From assembly GCA_009809945.1 (NCBI GenBank), contig WTPW01000071.1, positions 519,216 to 583,215 on the forward strand: DNA of 64,000 nucleotides, given 5' to 3'. Numbering within the stretch: the stretch's first letter is position 1; every line of letters starts with the position of its first letter. Positions 1 through 11,223 of this stretch are shown one piece after another. The DNA comes from Gigaspora margarita. Lineage: Eukaryota > Glomeromycota > Glomeromycetes > Diversisporales > Gigasporaceae. The translations under genes were made by a program, and so were the position numbers. Below the pieces are notes generated by a model that worked only from the letters and a program-made list of their open reading frames with translations, had not been told where the DNA came from and searched no databases.

Positions 1-1
1 T

Positions 2-1636
2 TTAATTGCTGAAGAGATTAAAAAAATAATTGAAACAATTGGAAGTGAAAAATTTTCTGCAATAACAACTGATGCTGGTTCTATTGTTCAAAATGCTCGA
101 CAATTAATTTTAGCAAAATTTCCAAATATTCTTAATCTTCATTGTATACCGCATGCAATTAATTTAATTTCAAAAGATATTTGTAATATTCCTTTTGCTA
201 ATCAAATTTTAACTAAATGTAATACTTTAGTAACTTACTTTAAAAAAAGTCATCAAGCTAGTATGAAAAATTTAAACTTATTAAAAATTTTAAACTAAAT
301 AATAAATTAATTTTTAATTTAGGTGCAGCATTAAAGGAAGAAATTAGAAAATTTAATATTATAGGCGGAGGATTAAAGCAGTGGGTTAATACAAGATGGC
401 ATACTGTATATGAATGTGTTAATTCAATTATTTGTCTTAAAGAACCTTTAGAAAATGTAAGTAAAATTTTATTTAAATAATATTAATTATTATTTTAATA
501 ATTATTAAAATATTTAATTTAGTTAAAGATACAATTCACCAGAAATTCTTTCACAAGCAGTTATTTCAATTTTACGTTTATGTGCATTTTTTGATGATGT
601 TAGAGTTTTGGTATTTATATTAGGCCCTGTTAAAAAAGCAATTACAATTTTAGAATCACATTCATGTAATCTTGCTGATTGTTTTTGTGAATAAATCATC
701 TTGGTGCATCTATTAATAAGTTGTTTTTGAGTGATCATTCTACTTTTTGTAAACAATATATTGCTATTTTTAATAAGAGATATAATGAATTTGCTGATCC
801 ACTTTATTTATTATGTTTCTTTTTACATCCACAATATAATGGTAAGAAATTTAAAATTATTATATTTAATATTAAAATACCAATTATTTAATTTTATATT
901 ATTAGAATCTTACTGTGCACATGGAACATTTAGAGAACTTTTATTAGCAGCAGATGAAATTTTTAAAAAAATGGGCAAAACAAATATTTCAAGACAAGAT
1001 TTATTATATCAAATGAAATTATATCGTACAAGAGAACCACCATTTGATATTTCATATAGTATGTCAGAAACTCCACTTATTTGGTGGTTTTCTCTTGAAG
1101 GTAGTTTTCCTAAAAATGAAGATTATTTAGTTCAATTAGCATTAAAATTATTTTCAATTGTTCTACATGCTGCTGGATGTGAATGTGTATGGTCAAGATT
1201 AGGATGGTTATATGGATTAAGAAGAAATAGATTAGCACTTCATAAAATAGAAAATATGCATAAACTTGCATCATATTACTATTCACATGCTAAGCATGAA
1301 TTACCATATTTTGGTATANAAAAAACAAATACTNAAGTTTTTGATATTTTAGTTNATGAATATTTAAATTTAGATGAAGATGATTTTGTTGAAATTGATG
1401 AAGTAGATTTAAATGAAAGTGAANAANATACTAATTTAAGTGAAGAAACAGATTTATTATTAAANAATATTTTAAATTTAAATAGATTTGAAGATGAATT
1501 TGAAGATGATGATCTTAGCATGGATGAAGATTATTATGATGAAAATAGAGAAGAAACTTCTTCAACAAATCAATTACAAGAAGATATTGATTGGGATCCA
1601 ATTGAAGAAGTAGATAAAATTATTGAAAATATTTAA
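2..1636 (+). pseudogene. hAT-family transposase, 3' part, degenerate
   Basis: The gene runs in from before the window. I read four exons, 2-260, 323-456, 523-841 and 906-1636, separated by GT...AG introns of 62, 66 and 64 bp. The first exon gives an RNase H-like (DUF659-type) stretch with TTDAGS and LHCIPHAINL. The second holds GGGLKQWVNTRWHTVYE. The third holds DPLYLLCFFLHPQYN. The last is the hAT dimerisation region, with a WW pair, AAGCECVWSRLGWLYG and RRNRL, followed by a long Asp/Glu-rich tail. hAT transposases cut and paste DNA in the nucleus and make 8-bp target duplications. The third exon does not stay in one frame: its homologous reading (ILSQAVISILRL...) is out of phase with exon two, hits a stop at 692, and resumes in another frame near 700. 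I therefore call it broken, although consensus errors are possible because six N bases lie in the last exon (1319-1465). It could supply enzyme to the small hAT elements below only if an intact copy exists elsewhere. Confidence 0.85.
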
Positions 1637-2142
1637 ATTATAAATATTTTAATTTATTTTATATATTATTTAATTTTTATTCTTTTATTTATATTTTATA
1701 TTTTTAAATATTTTAAATTTTATTAAAATTTTTTATTATATTTTTAAAATTTTTTAATTTTATTAAGATTTTTTATTTAAATTTTTAAAATTTTTATTCT
1801 TATATATTTTAAATTTTATAAATTTTATTTTATTTTTTAAATTTTATAAATTGTCTTTTATATTATTATNTATGGTTAAGATTTTTTCCTTTTATTTTAA
1901 ATTAGGTTTTTTTTATCTTAAATATATGTAATACTATAAATTTTAAATAAATATTTTATTAAATTATATTTTTTTATTTTGAATATATGTAATACTATAA
2001 ATTTTAAATAAATATTTTATTAAATTATATTTTTTTATCTTAAATATATGTTATAATGTAAATTTTAAATAATTATATAAAATTAAGTTATTTTACCTAT
2101 TATTATTCTTCATATGTATATTTCACATATTACTATGTTTTG
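1637..2142. other. AT-rich spacer with tandem repeat
   Basis: The spacer downstream of the hAT gene is nearly pure A/T. At about 1917-2080 a 61-bp unit (containing atatgtaatactataaat) is repeated about 2.7 times; the first two copies are almost identical and the third is diverged. No coding potential is seen. Confidence 0.7.
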
Positions 2143-2160
2143 GCAAGCAAATTTGCTTGC
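2143..2160. repeat. 18-bp perfect palindrome, relic of a TA-flanked element end
   Basis: gcaagcaaatttgcttgc is a perfect palindrome followed by cacactgtattaagata. This resembles the right end of the 653-bp elements at 28.8 and 33.6 kb (palindrome, then acagtttaagggata). No matching left end is seen, so it is probably a solo or decayed end. Confidence 0.4.
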
Positions 2161-2286
2161 ACACTGTATTAAGATAGAGAAAATTAAATGTTAGTAATTA
2201 CAAAATAAATTATGAATTAACTTATAATTCTGCGCACAAGAAAAATAATACAATAATAGATATCCAAAAAGTAAAAAAAAAATTCG

Positions 2287-2462
2287 AAAAAGTTTCGGAG
2301 ATTTCGCCATTTCGGTTTCGCCAGGTTTCGGAGATTTCGCCAGGTTTCGGAAATTTCGCCCATTTCGGAAATTTCGGAAATTTCGGAAATTTCGGATTTA
2401 TTTCGCCTTTGGGAGAATTTCGGTTTCGCCTTTCGGATTTTGAAAATGTATTTCGCCCGAAA
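2287..2462. repeat. TTTCGG / TTTCGCC minisatellite
   Basis: A run of interleaved 6-7 bp words (tttcgg, tttcgcc, aaatttcgg, gagatttcgcc) stands out as GC-richer than its surroundings. On the minus strand it reads as repeated SEISEI / RNLRN peptide, which inflates a spurious 86-residue frame (2217-2477). I treat it as a minisatellite, not a gene. Confidence 0.75.
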
Positions 2463-2479
2463 CACTAGTCTATGCAATA

Positions 2480-3169
2480 CACAGTTTTGTAATACCCATT
2501 ATATATTTACATCTGTGCATACAATATTTTAATCTTGTTATCCTAAGGCTACAGGGTTAAATATGAATTTATGCATGTAGTCTATATATATTTGTCCAAA
2601 GTATTAGAATATTTGACCCGTTTTAATGACGATAAAGCTGAGTTTCAATGCCGATATATGTATTTATAACGAATGCGCTATGTTAATCTTGACAGTTTAT
2701 AATATTTCAGCAGGTGAAAAATTTTAGCGCATAAAATTTTGAAGCGTCATGTCATGCTATCTTCATAGTTTATCACTCATAATTTATACATTGTATAATT
2801 ACGGCAAACTTCTAATGATATAATATGAATTTTTTTTAACAGATGTTATTCGCAGTTCGGTAGATGTATAAGTAATTTGAAATTTAAGATATTCTATTTA
2901 CCAACTTCCTATTATAACTAGAACTACAATGATCTCTCAACTTTCTCTACATACTCGGATTACCTAACCTAGCCATTTTTTCAACGAATTCTTTTTCATG
3001 ATAAAAGTAGGTTATTAGTAAATATGCAGGGGTGGTAAAAACAATTTGTCACCCCTATTTATATGTTCATTCTATCTGTTTAAACTTTGTGATATTTGTA
3101 GCACCAGATTAAACTGTAGATTTTATTAAATCTTAATTTATCCATCTAATTTTTAAAAGTATATCTTTA
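2480..3169. other. Non-coding, no gene seen
   Basis: Unique-looking AT-rich DNA without convincing frames. A short hairpin at 3027-3057 pairs aggggtg with caccccta; its CAGGGGTGG start resembles a hAT element end, but it is too short to assign. Confidence 0.4.
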
Positions 3170-3315
3170 AATAATTAAATTGGTCGTATGATTTTTTATT
3201 TTATTTTGTTAATAATTAATTGGTCGTCTGATTTTTATCGTCTGATTTTTTATTTTATTTGTTAATAATAATTAAATTGGTCGTCTAATGTTTTATTTTA
3301 TTTGTTAAATAATCA
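3170..3315. repeat. Tandem repeat, ttggtcgtctgattttt unit
   Basis: Three imperfect copies of a 40-60 bp unit containing aattggtcgt(a/c)tgatttt, then ttattttatttgttaataa, with an extra partial tcgtctgatttttt between copies two and three. No coding role is seen. Confidence 0.6.
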
Positions 3316-4309
3316 AGCCTTTAGATTAAAATACTTTAGTTACTTTTAAAAAAAAAGAGAATTCATGTTTATAATATACCATAGAAAGTAACGTTGTGGT
3401 TCTGTGATTAACTTTGATAATTGTTGGTAGAGTGAACAACGTGTCACATCCGTATGCATATACGTATGTACGTACAAGCAAATTCAGTAAAAAATTGTTA
3501 CCTTATAAAGATCGTCATAGAATATCATAATTAGTTAATTGCTGCATTGCTTCACAGCATTTCGTACGTACGTACTGTACAAACTTTATTATTGTTTTTC
3601 GTATTGTATTACGAATATCAAGATGGTATCATCAATATGGTATCTCAATGATGTATTCGATAACCAATGTGAGATTACGGCATTATTATTATGCAGAATT
3701 TCGTATATTAATTTTGCCGTTAATTAAACATGTTGAGAAAATAATTGTTAAATAGAATAATAATTGTACTTTATTAGATTCAATCTGTTATTGTAATTTA
3801 TTACGGTCATGAAGAAAATAAATTTCTATTTCTTTACTTATTTTAGGGTTAAATAAAACCAGATTCGTGATTACATGCTATAAACCAGTTAAACCATAGT
3901 TGAATAAGACTTTTAATGATTTCTTTAATTTTGGTAATTAATTTTAAGTTAATCCTAACACGTCTTAGTGATCATATGGCCATCAGATATTCTGTTTACC
4001 GAATAAATATTTGGATTTACTGAATTGGATTCAATTTTCTGAATTTTAGTTAACAAAACTGAAAATAGTATAGTTGTATGTACTGTACGTACGTTTCGTA
4101 TGTATGTATGTACGTTATTTTTCACAGTTCGTTTCACTAAATTCTTGGTACTCCCATGTGGCAATATAACTGGATATGAAACGATGAAACTTTTCAGATG
4201 TAGATCGTTTAATCTTTGTATACCATTATTTAATCAATGATTTGATCAATTATATGTTGTTTATATAAATACATTTTTTAAAGTTTTGATATATTTAATC
4301 ATACTTTTG

Positions 4310-4311
<2 letters not shown>
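3316..4311. other. Intergenic, possible upstream region of the TPR gene
   Basis: No gene is supported. A 62-residue plus-strand frame (3539-3727) has no recognisable motif. TACGTA-type tracts occur at about 3462-3476, 3562-3580 and 4083-4116. Confidence 0.4.
4083..4116. promoter_or_regulatory. TACG/TATG tetranucleotide tract upstream of the TPR gene
   Basis: Alternating gtacgtacg and tatgtatgtatgtacg words lie about 300 bp before the TPR start codon. Similar tracts sit upstream of the small Cys-protein gene (8.2 kb) and the Sel1 gene (37.3-37.4 kb). A cis-regulatory role is inference from position only. Confidence 0.3.

Positions 4312-4340
<29 letters not shown>
4312..4340. repeat. A29 homopolymer
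   Basis: An uninterrupted run of 29 A lies 68 bp before the TPR start codon. It may be a promoter poly(dA:dT) tract that excludes nucleosomes, or an old retroposon tail. No matching target duplication was found. Confidence 0.5.
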
Positions 4341-4343
<3 letters not shown>

Positions 4344-4408
4344 AAATTTACATATTATATTTTAAAACGCATTCCTATCAACGTATTAATAACAACGATA
4401 AAAACAAC

Positions 4409-5614
4409 ATGATGAATAATTATAAAGAAATGATGTTATTTTTAAATAATTTATTAAAACTTAATCCAAATGATGCTACTGCATTAAATGATCGTGGATT
4501 AATTTATCAAAATATGAGAAAATATAAAGAATCACTTGCGGATTTAAATAAATCATTAGAAATTAGACCAGACGATGCTAAAACATTAAATAATCGGGGA
4601 GTAACATTACAAAAGATGTATAGATTTCAAGAATCACTTTTGGACTTTAATAAATCGTTAGAAATTAATCCAAATGATCCAGACACTTTATGTAATCGAG
4701 GCTTAACCTATCAAAAGTTGGGTAGATATAATGAAGCACTTATAGATTTAAATAAATCATTAAAAATTAAAGAGAATAATTCAGAAGCATTAAGTAACCG
4801 AGGATTAACCTATATGACGATTGGTGAATATGAAGTATCTCTTAAAGATTTAAATAAATCATTAGAAATAAGACCAAATAATGCAGTGACATTATGTTTA
4901 CGTGGTTCAAATTATCAAAAGCTGAAAAAATATGAAGAATCACTTACGGATTTAAATAAATCATTAGAAATCGAACCATTTTATGCTATGACATGGAATA
5001 TTCGCGGAGTAACCTATGAAAAGATGGGAAAAGCTGAAGAATCACTTGCTGATTTAACTACATCATTGGAAATTAATCCAAATGATCCTATAACATTGAA
5101 TAATCGTGGGTTAACATATCAAAATATGGGTAAATATAAAGAATCACTTGATGATTTAACTATTTCATTAAAAATTAGACCAAATGATGCTATAGTATTG
5201 AATAATCGTGGCTTGACATATCAAAATATAGGCAAATATGAAGAATCTCTTGTTGATTTAAATAAATCATTAGAATTAGAACCATTTTATGCTATGACAT
5301 GGAATAATCGTGGATTAACCTATCAACATATGGGCAAATATAAAGAATCACTTGCTGATTTAACTATGTCATTAGAAATTGATCCGAACAATACTGTAGC
5401 ATTGAATAATCGTGCATTAACATATCAATATATGGGAAGATTTGAAGAATCACTTGCTGATTTAAATAATTCATTAGAAATTAGTCCAAGCATTACGGCA
5501 TTGAATAATCGTGCATTAACATATCAATATATGGGAAGATATAAAGAATCACTTAAAGATTTAGACCGATCATTAGAATTATACTTGTTAAAGTTTGAAT
5601 CAAAAGATTCTTGA
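4409..5614 (+). CDS. Tetratricopeptide-repeat (TPR) protein
   Basis: An uninterrupted 401-codon frame without visible introns. After a short N-terminal helix (MMNNYKEMMLFLNNLLKLNP) the protein consists almost entirely of 34-residue TPR units. I count eleven, each close to N-(D/N)-A-x-x-L-N-N-R-G-L-T-Y-Q-x-M-G-K-Y-x-E-S-L-x-D-L-x-x-S-L-E-I-x-P; the last has lost one residue. TPR units form paired antiparallel helices that stack into a superhelix binding peptides of partner proteins. No catalytic domain, signal peptide or membrane segment is visible, so it is probably a soluble scaffold; the partner cannot be told from sequence. The repeats are very alike (units 7 and 10 both start FYAMTWN), suggesting recent internal duplication. 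The start is the first ATG of the frame, with a second ATG immediately after. Expanded TPR families are typical of arbuscular mycorrhizal fungi. Confidence 0.9.
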   Translation: MMNNYKEMMLFLNNLLKLNPNDATALNDRGLIYQNMRKYKESLADLNKSLEIRPDDAKTLNNRGVTLQKMYRFQESLLDFNKSLEINPNDPDTLCNRGLTYQKLGRYNEALIDLNKSLKIKENNSEALSNRGLTYMTIGEYEVSLKDLNKSLEIRPNNAVTLCLRGSNYQKLKKYEESLTDLNKSLEIEPFYAMTWNIRGVTYEKMGKAEESLADLTTSLEINPNDPITLNNRGLTYQNMGKYKESLDDLTISLKIRPNDAIVLNNRGLTYQNIGKYEESLVDLNKSLELEPFYAMTWNNRGLTYQHMGKYKESLADLTMSLEIDPNNTVALNNRALTYQYMGRFEESLADLNNSLEISPSITALNNRALTYQYMGRYKESLKDLDRSLELYLLKFESKDS

Positions 5615-8072
5615 TTAATTATTATAATAACAATTTTTAGGGTATATAATCGGGATAAATATAAAATTATAATTAGTTTATCATGTTTAATTACAAGATA
5701 AAGTGTGTATCATTTTTATTTGTATAAATTAGGCTTTTGTTATTGTATTTTACTATTGTATTAAAATTTATTTTTAAAAAAAATTTGTAAAAAATTTTCT
5801 TATATAAAAGCAATAAAATAAATCATCTTGTGAATCATATCGAAGTGTGTTCGAAGATTCACATCGACTTTATTTTTCTATTAAAATAAAGCATATTTAA
5901 TGCAATTTACACAACTAATACAATAAATTTGAATTTCAATATTCTAGAAATATATTAACCGATTGTTTTGATGTTCTTCGATAAATTGTGTACTGTACAT
6001 TCATAACAAACTGTTGGTTACTGCAGTTCCGACTGTAAAAAAGTTTTCTATAAAAAAAATTGCTATTTTTTCTTAAGAAATTATACCTCTTTTTATACCG
6101 AATATAATATACCGAATATAAAATTCGAAAATTTTAGTTCTTATACCCAAAGTTCGCTATAGAGAAGTTCGTAAAAAATATATTTATTAATAATGTTTAA
6201 TATGAAGTTTTCTGCGCCCCAATATCATACACATCATTTCCCTTACCATTACCCCTGCACTATAATCATCGTCGCCCCTGAACCATCATGATCGTCCTAC
6301 TTTTGATCTTAATCGTCTCTATTTTTATTTTTCGTTCCTTTCCTATTTTGTATTCCTATACTCCCCCTACGTTATCATATCCAGTTATTTCCTATTACAA
6401 TCTTTAGTTATCCATTTTTCCTTATTTGTACTTCTATAGCTATCTTTTGATTGCTATACCCGAATTCCATACTAAATTAATTACAGGTGAATTGGTTCGA
6501 AATATGAACAATATTAATTATCTTCAACAAACGAGCCTTCACTTATTATCGGAGATCTTCTAGCCTGATGAAGGAGACTTAGAGATTAATGTTTCGGGTG
6601 TAAGGTCTTAATCTAAATAATGATACGAAAGGAAGTTCAATTGGTGTTGATGGATAATAAAGATTTGTAATAACTAAAGATATGACAGACAAGAGTTTAC
6701 CCGTTAATGTATCGGGGGAATTCTATTTAGCCAACATGTATAAATTCTTTTTGCTTACATCTTTAAGTGATGATAGTGCCTTCTTTTATAAATAAAGACT
6801 TGTGAACCATTTCTTGTATTTATATCATATCTTTTATACCTTACATTATTTATTGAATTATTGGATTATACTATATTATTGCTACATGATTTTATCCGAT
6901 TATATACCTACCTGCATATTATCGTTTTGTCCCTCCATTTAAACACACATTCTCTTGCATCTTCTATATTCGTTAACTATCTTGTCACCCAATTATTTGA
7001 CGCTCTCCCAACAACGTGATTAACGAACAGACGACCAGGTCATGAAACTACCAACCGGTCACACTGCATATTAATCAGACATGATTTGTAGTACAACCAC
7101 TGTCACAGGAAATTTTGTCACCTGACAAAATTGACCGATCTGATCGTCATACGGAGTAACTCCGGACCGATTATCACATTCTTACGCCAATGTAGTTTAA
7201 GGGGTCCCGATCACTTTATCATCAATACATTTTTCCGGGTCATTATCATTTTCCTGTTTCCTGATTTTTTTTAACCAAATTTCCGGGTCTGATACGTCGG
7301 AAATAGGTCGGCGTTTAGCCCTAATTATTAGTAGTTCTATAGCAAAATTATCAGCTGGGCATTTTTACTTAATGAACGGATATGATTTCATCAGTAAAAT
7401 TTTTAATGATCTTGGGCAAAATAGAATGATTCCGATACAGCCGGGCCATGATCCAACGTACTCCGACGCTTTCCGTGTCGGAATTTTGGTGGCCCCTGTA
7501 TGAGTTCATTACATGTCACTACTTACCTTTGCCCATGCTTATTCGTATTACCATTTATTACGTCATAATCTACAATCTTGACTGCTGAATTACTTCATTT
7601 TTGTTGCATGTACGATAATAGATGAGAATGAATCTAAAGGAAAGCTTTCGCAGGGAGGAATTTTTTTACGCTTATGCAATAATTACACACACATAACTTG
7701 TACATAACTCTTAAAAAAATACATTTCCTAATAAAAATATCTTTACTGTCGACATGTTGATAAACATACACATTTATTACCATAAATTGACGGTTCATTA
7801 ATAATCTTAAATAAATATGTAGAAATTAAACTATCTGCATAAAACCCACGCACTTGTTAATTTAGGTGCCCCTGTTGATATAAAGTCGTTAACAAAAATT
7901 TAATTTCCAAGTTCCCACGCCAATAAAATTACCTTCCGATATCCTGACAATAATTATTCAATAAATAAGGAGGATAAAGATAAACCTCTCATACTCACGA
8001 TTGGAGTTAAACCCGGCAAATAAAAATTTACAGAGTCTCTCCCCAAACCGTGACACCGTCCTCCTAGCATCA
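5615..8072. other. Non-coding region, no gene supported
   Basis: No long frame on either strand. A 5.83-5.87 kb hairpin pairs gtgaatc with gattcac. From about 6.2 to 7.6 kb the DNA is less AT-rich and holds short palindromes: ttttgtcacctgacaaaa near 7112 and a tccgac/gtcgga hairpin near 7462. It may be an old transposon body or a multi-exon gene I cannot resolve. Confidence 0.4.
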
Positions 8073-8156
8073 CCAATCTAAAAAATTTCGCTAAATTTCA
8101 AGATCAGGTGTAACGTAAAATCAGACTAACCTGATAAGCAAATTTTTTTAGAATGG
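8073..8156. mobile_element. Short TIR element, CCARTCTAAAAAATTTCGC family
   Basis: It begins ccaatctaaaaaatttcgc and ends gcaaatttttttagaatgg, imperfect inverted ends of about 19 bp. The interior contains gatcaggtgtaacgt, which is shared with the 278-bp element at 39100. This is an internally deleted, 84-bp relative of that element; no target duplication is preserved. Confidence 0.6.
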
Positions 8157-8168
8157 TCTTATTTGTAG

Positions 8169-8214
8169 TACATACGTACTTCTGTAATACAAACTACGTA
8201 CGTACGTACATACA
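8169..8214. promoter_or_regulatory. TACGTACG tract upstream of the small Cys-motif gene
   Basis: gtacatacgtac and, 20 bp on, tacgtacgtacgtacatac lie about 180-220 bp before the start codon at 8387. A regulatory role is inferred from the same motif lying upstream of other predicted genes here. Confidence 0.35.
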
Positions 8215-8386
8215 TTTTTAATTTAAATGCACAAATAATTTAAATGACTTTTCCACCGTAACTTAAAATAAGCACGCTAAAAAGTTTCCATCCAATTTTA
8301 GGTTTAAAATATTTGTATTTACTGTCTACAATAAAAATTATTACGAACTTAAATACCATAGCAGATAGTTAATCGAAGCCAAAAAA

Positions 8387-8587
8387 ATGCACTACTGTTC
8401 TTTTTGTGGTAGCACTCATACCGATAATTTTACTTTAAAACTGTCAAATAATTTAAAGATAACAAAAGGACTTTGTGAAAGAAAAAAGTGCTTTGACAAA
8501 TTGGTTGAAATGAGTGAAGAATTGGAAAGCGTTGATCGTTTAAAGGATAAAAAAATGATCATGTTAAAGTATATAAAATTTTATTAG
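8387..8587 (+). CDS. Small protein with CxxC...CxxxxC motif
   Basis: A 66-codon frame. CSFCG at residues 4-8 and LCERKKC at about 29-35 give C-x2-C-x(about 22)-C-x4-C, which could bind one zinc ion. The remainder is a charged helix (KLVEMSEELESVDRLKDKK). There is no signal peptide or membrane segment. I do not recognise the family and give no function. Support for a real gene comes from a diverged second copy at 42125-42334. There the aligned frame stays open and keeps the cysteines, TLKLS, the (L/I)T(K) region and KLVE(L/M)xEEL, while the DNA has changed substantially; that pattern suggests past protein-level selection. The start ATG sits directly before the first cysteine motif. Similarity between the two loci extends about 100 bp upstream and 290 bp downstream, so the whole gene with flanks was duplicated. 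Confidence 0.6.
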   Translation: MHYCSFCGSTHTDNFTLKLSNNLKITKGLCERKKCFDKLVEMSEELESVDRLKDKKMIMLKYIKFY

Positions 8588-9717
8588 TTCTTTTAGATTC
8601 GTCAAAAATATTTGAAAGAATTTAGGGTATATATTTCACTAATCCAGAAAATTATATTTGTAAAATTTAAAGATTATATATTAGGGTTTAAAATGTAATA
8701 TAGCCAAATTGTACAAGGAACTTTTTTTTTTTTATATATATTAAGAATGAGGCGATGAATTTGTTCAATATACAGTATAAACTTTTTTTTTAAATATGTA
8801 TTTGTTTGCGTTAAACCTTTTAATTGATCGATTAAAGTATATCAAAATATGCTTACAAAATAAATCGAATAATAACTAAAATAAATTTTTCAACCCGAAA
8901 TTTTTTTCTATATTGCTTTGCTTTAAGATTTTTATTTGTGATATTCTCAGTTGTGGTTTTTTAATTTATCGATTAAAATCTTTGGGATAACAACCCTATC
9001 TTAGAGATGATCTATATAATTGCTAATAACGTAATTATGACGATCGAAAGTGTAATGATTGATATGCCAATAAAATCAACAACTTTAAAAAAATGAAACA
9101 ATGAATGGTCATACAACTTCAATGATAGCAATAATATCAACAACCAATTAAGAACTATATAAGTTGGCACCAACAAAGCCACGTTGGCAACAAGATTTAA
9201 ATATTTATCGTTATTATAAATTATAAATATTTACTAAATATACATATGTAAAAAAATTACTAAATTTAATATTATACAGTATATATTAGAATCGTCAGTG
9301 TAAGTGATACTATATGTTTTAACAAAATTCAATTTACTATAATCTTTAAGGATTTGATATATGTTTGATGCTGCCATAATTTTATTCACTAGAATTTCAA
9401 GATCTGAGCAACTTATTTTCTCTTTCATCTTTAATTCAATTCAAAGTTTGACAGTGCTTAGCAATTTTACTGTATTACAGTATCCAAATATTTAGAAAGT
9501 CGATAGTTTCAGTAAGTATATAGTTTTTATTTGAATTAAGTAATAAAAATTTAAAATTTGTTTCATAGCTAGATTATTATCAAATAAATTTTAAAGAACA
9601 ATAAATTGAATAAGTAATACGTAAACAGCAAGTATCATGAATAAAGTGATTATTATTTTATTATATCAAATGTTATTCAAACTATTAATTTACATTATTA
9701 AGATTAGTATGTATAAG
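8588..9717. other. Mostly non-coding; downstream part of the duplicated block
   Basis: 8588 to about 8880 continues the similarity with 42335-42530. Beyond that I see no repeats. A 64-residue minus-strand frame at 9234-9428 (starting MKEKISCSDLEILVNKIMAA) is amphipathic and not low-complexity, but it has no relative here and no family match I know. It could be an exon of an unresolved gene. Confidence 0.35.
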
Positions 9718-9850
9718 ATATTGGTCATACGATGAAAAATAACAGGATATTTTTTTATCGGAGTTAATGTCACCCATGTGCTGCTACGCAGAACATGGGT
9801 GACATTAACTCCGATAAAAAAAATGTCCTGTTATTTCGTATGACCAATAT
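9718..9850. mobile_element. Foldback element / long hairpin
   Basis: A 62-nt left arm (atattggtcatac...gtcacccatgt) is the near-exact reverse complement of the right arm ending gtatgaccaatat. The 14-nt loop contains ctgctacgcaga. The arms differ by a 4-nt indel and one or two substitutions. It is either a miniature foldback transposon or a locus that transcribes a hairpin RNA. No target duplication is clear. Confidence 0.75.
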
Positions 9851-11205
9851 TGATGTTATTGTTTATATTATATTAGCATGTGAAATTTTTTGGTCGTGAC
9901 ATTTTGCATAAATGATGATGTCATTTTGTGCAGAAATATCAAGGCAAAAAAAGTTACATGATCATATCACATGAACAATAAATTGATTTATTAAAGAGAT
10001 TTGCATCTTAAAATTTAAGTATTTGAAATTTTCTTTTATTACATTAATTCATATTTTAATAAAAAGTTTTAGGATTTAAACTATTTTTAAAGATAATAAA
10101 AACTGCTCTAAATATTTAAAATTTGAAATTTATATTACAAAAATTATAAAAAATTATTAAAATTCAAGGTTTCAAGAAGTTAAAATTAATTTATTTGTTT
10201 TTTTTTTTTTTTTTGTTAATTTTTTATTAACTTTAACTTATTTCAAATTATAAACAAATCTAGATAAGTTTTAACCTATTAATTTATTTATTAATTAAAG
10301 TATTTTTAAACTTTTTATTTAATTAACTATCTTATTAAATTAACTCAAATGTTTTTGTTAATACTATAAAAAATACTTAAATTTGATATATTAATTTTTT
10401 TTAAATTTTTAAATTTAATTAATTTTTTATTAAGTTTTGATTAAATTTAATTAGTCTTTAATTTTAATAAAAAAATTATTAAAAATTTTAACAAATTTTA
10501 GCTTTATTTAATTTTTGTTGTAGCAATTAAAAAATTAAAAAAATTACTAATTTATATTTGTAAAGTACTGTTTAGATAGTTGGTTAAAGCAGAGCAAGGT
10601 TTAGAGTTACTTTTTTTTGATAAATTTATGGTTATATAAATATCAAAAATGTAATTTATACATTATATAATTTATATATCAAATTAACTCTGCTTTAGAT
10701 AATTTCCTATTTAGGATATTATAGAATTTCTAATAATAATATTTCAGATTTTAAAGCCAATTAAAATACAAAATAATCATATAATAGCCATTTTGTATAG
10801 TATAAAGAATAGTTATTGTGAATTAGTAACAAAAAAAAATAATAATAAAAAAAGTAAAAAAGTAAAAATATAAAAAATATCAAAATAGCTATTTAAATCT
10901 ATTTTGAAACACTAATTAAAAGTATTAAAAAAATGATTTTGCTTATATAACTTGTTTTTGTTCTAATTTTATATAATTTAACTCGAATTATATAATTGGA
11001 TATAGTTTTGGGCCAAAAATATATAAGTTAAATATTTTTAGCTAAAGATATTTAGAATTGTTTTATTTATAGTAAAATTTTAAGACTATAGCTTTTAATT
11101 TAAAAAATTAAAAGAGGTAAAATACTTACAATTTCTAATATAAATTATTTGCTAATTTATAAAATTAATTATTTTATGAAATATTATTTTAAAGTATTTT
11201 AAAAC
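9851..11205. other. AT-rich DNA, no feature recognised
   Basis: Almost pure A/T with homopolymer runs, for example T15 near 10199. No frame or repeat boundary can be supported. Confidence 0.5.
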
Positions 11206-11223
11206 TATATAATTTTATAAAAA

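Noticed and set aside
2217..2477. 86-codon minus frame with SEISEISEI repeats
   Set aside because: Produced by the TTTCGG/TTTCGCC minisatellite; no conserved non-repetitive part.
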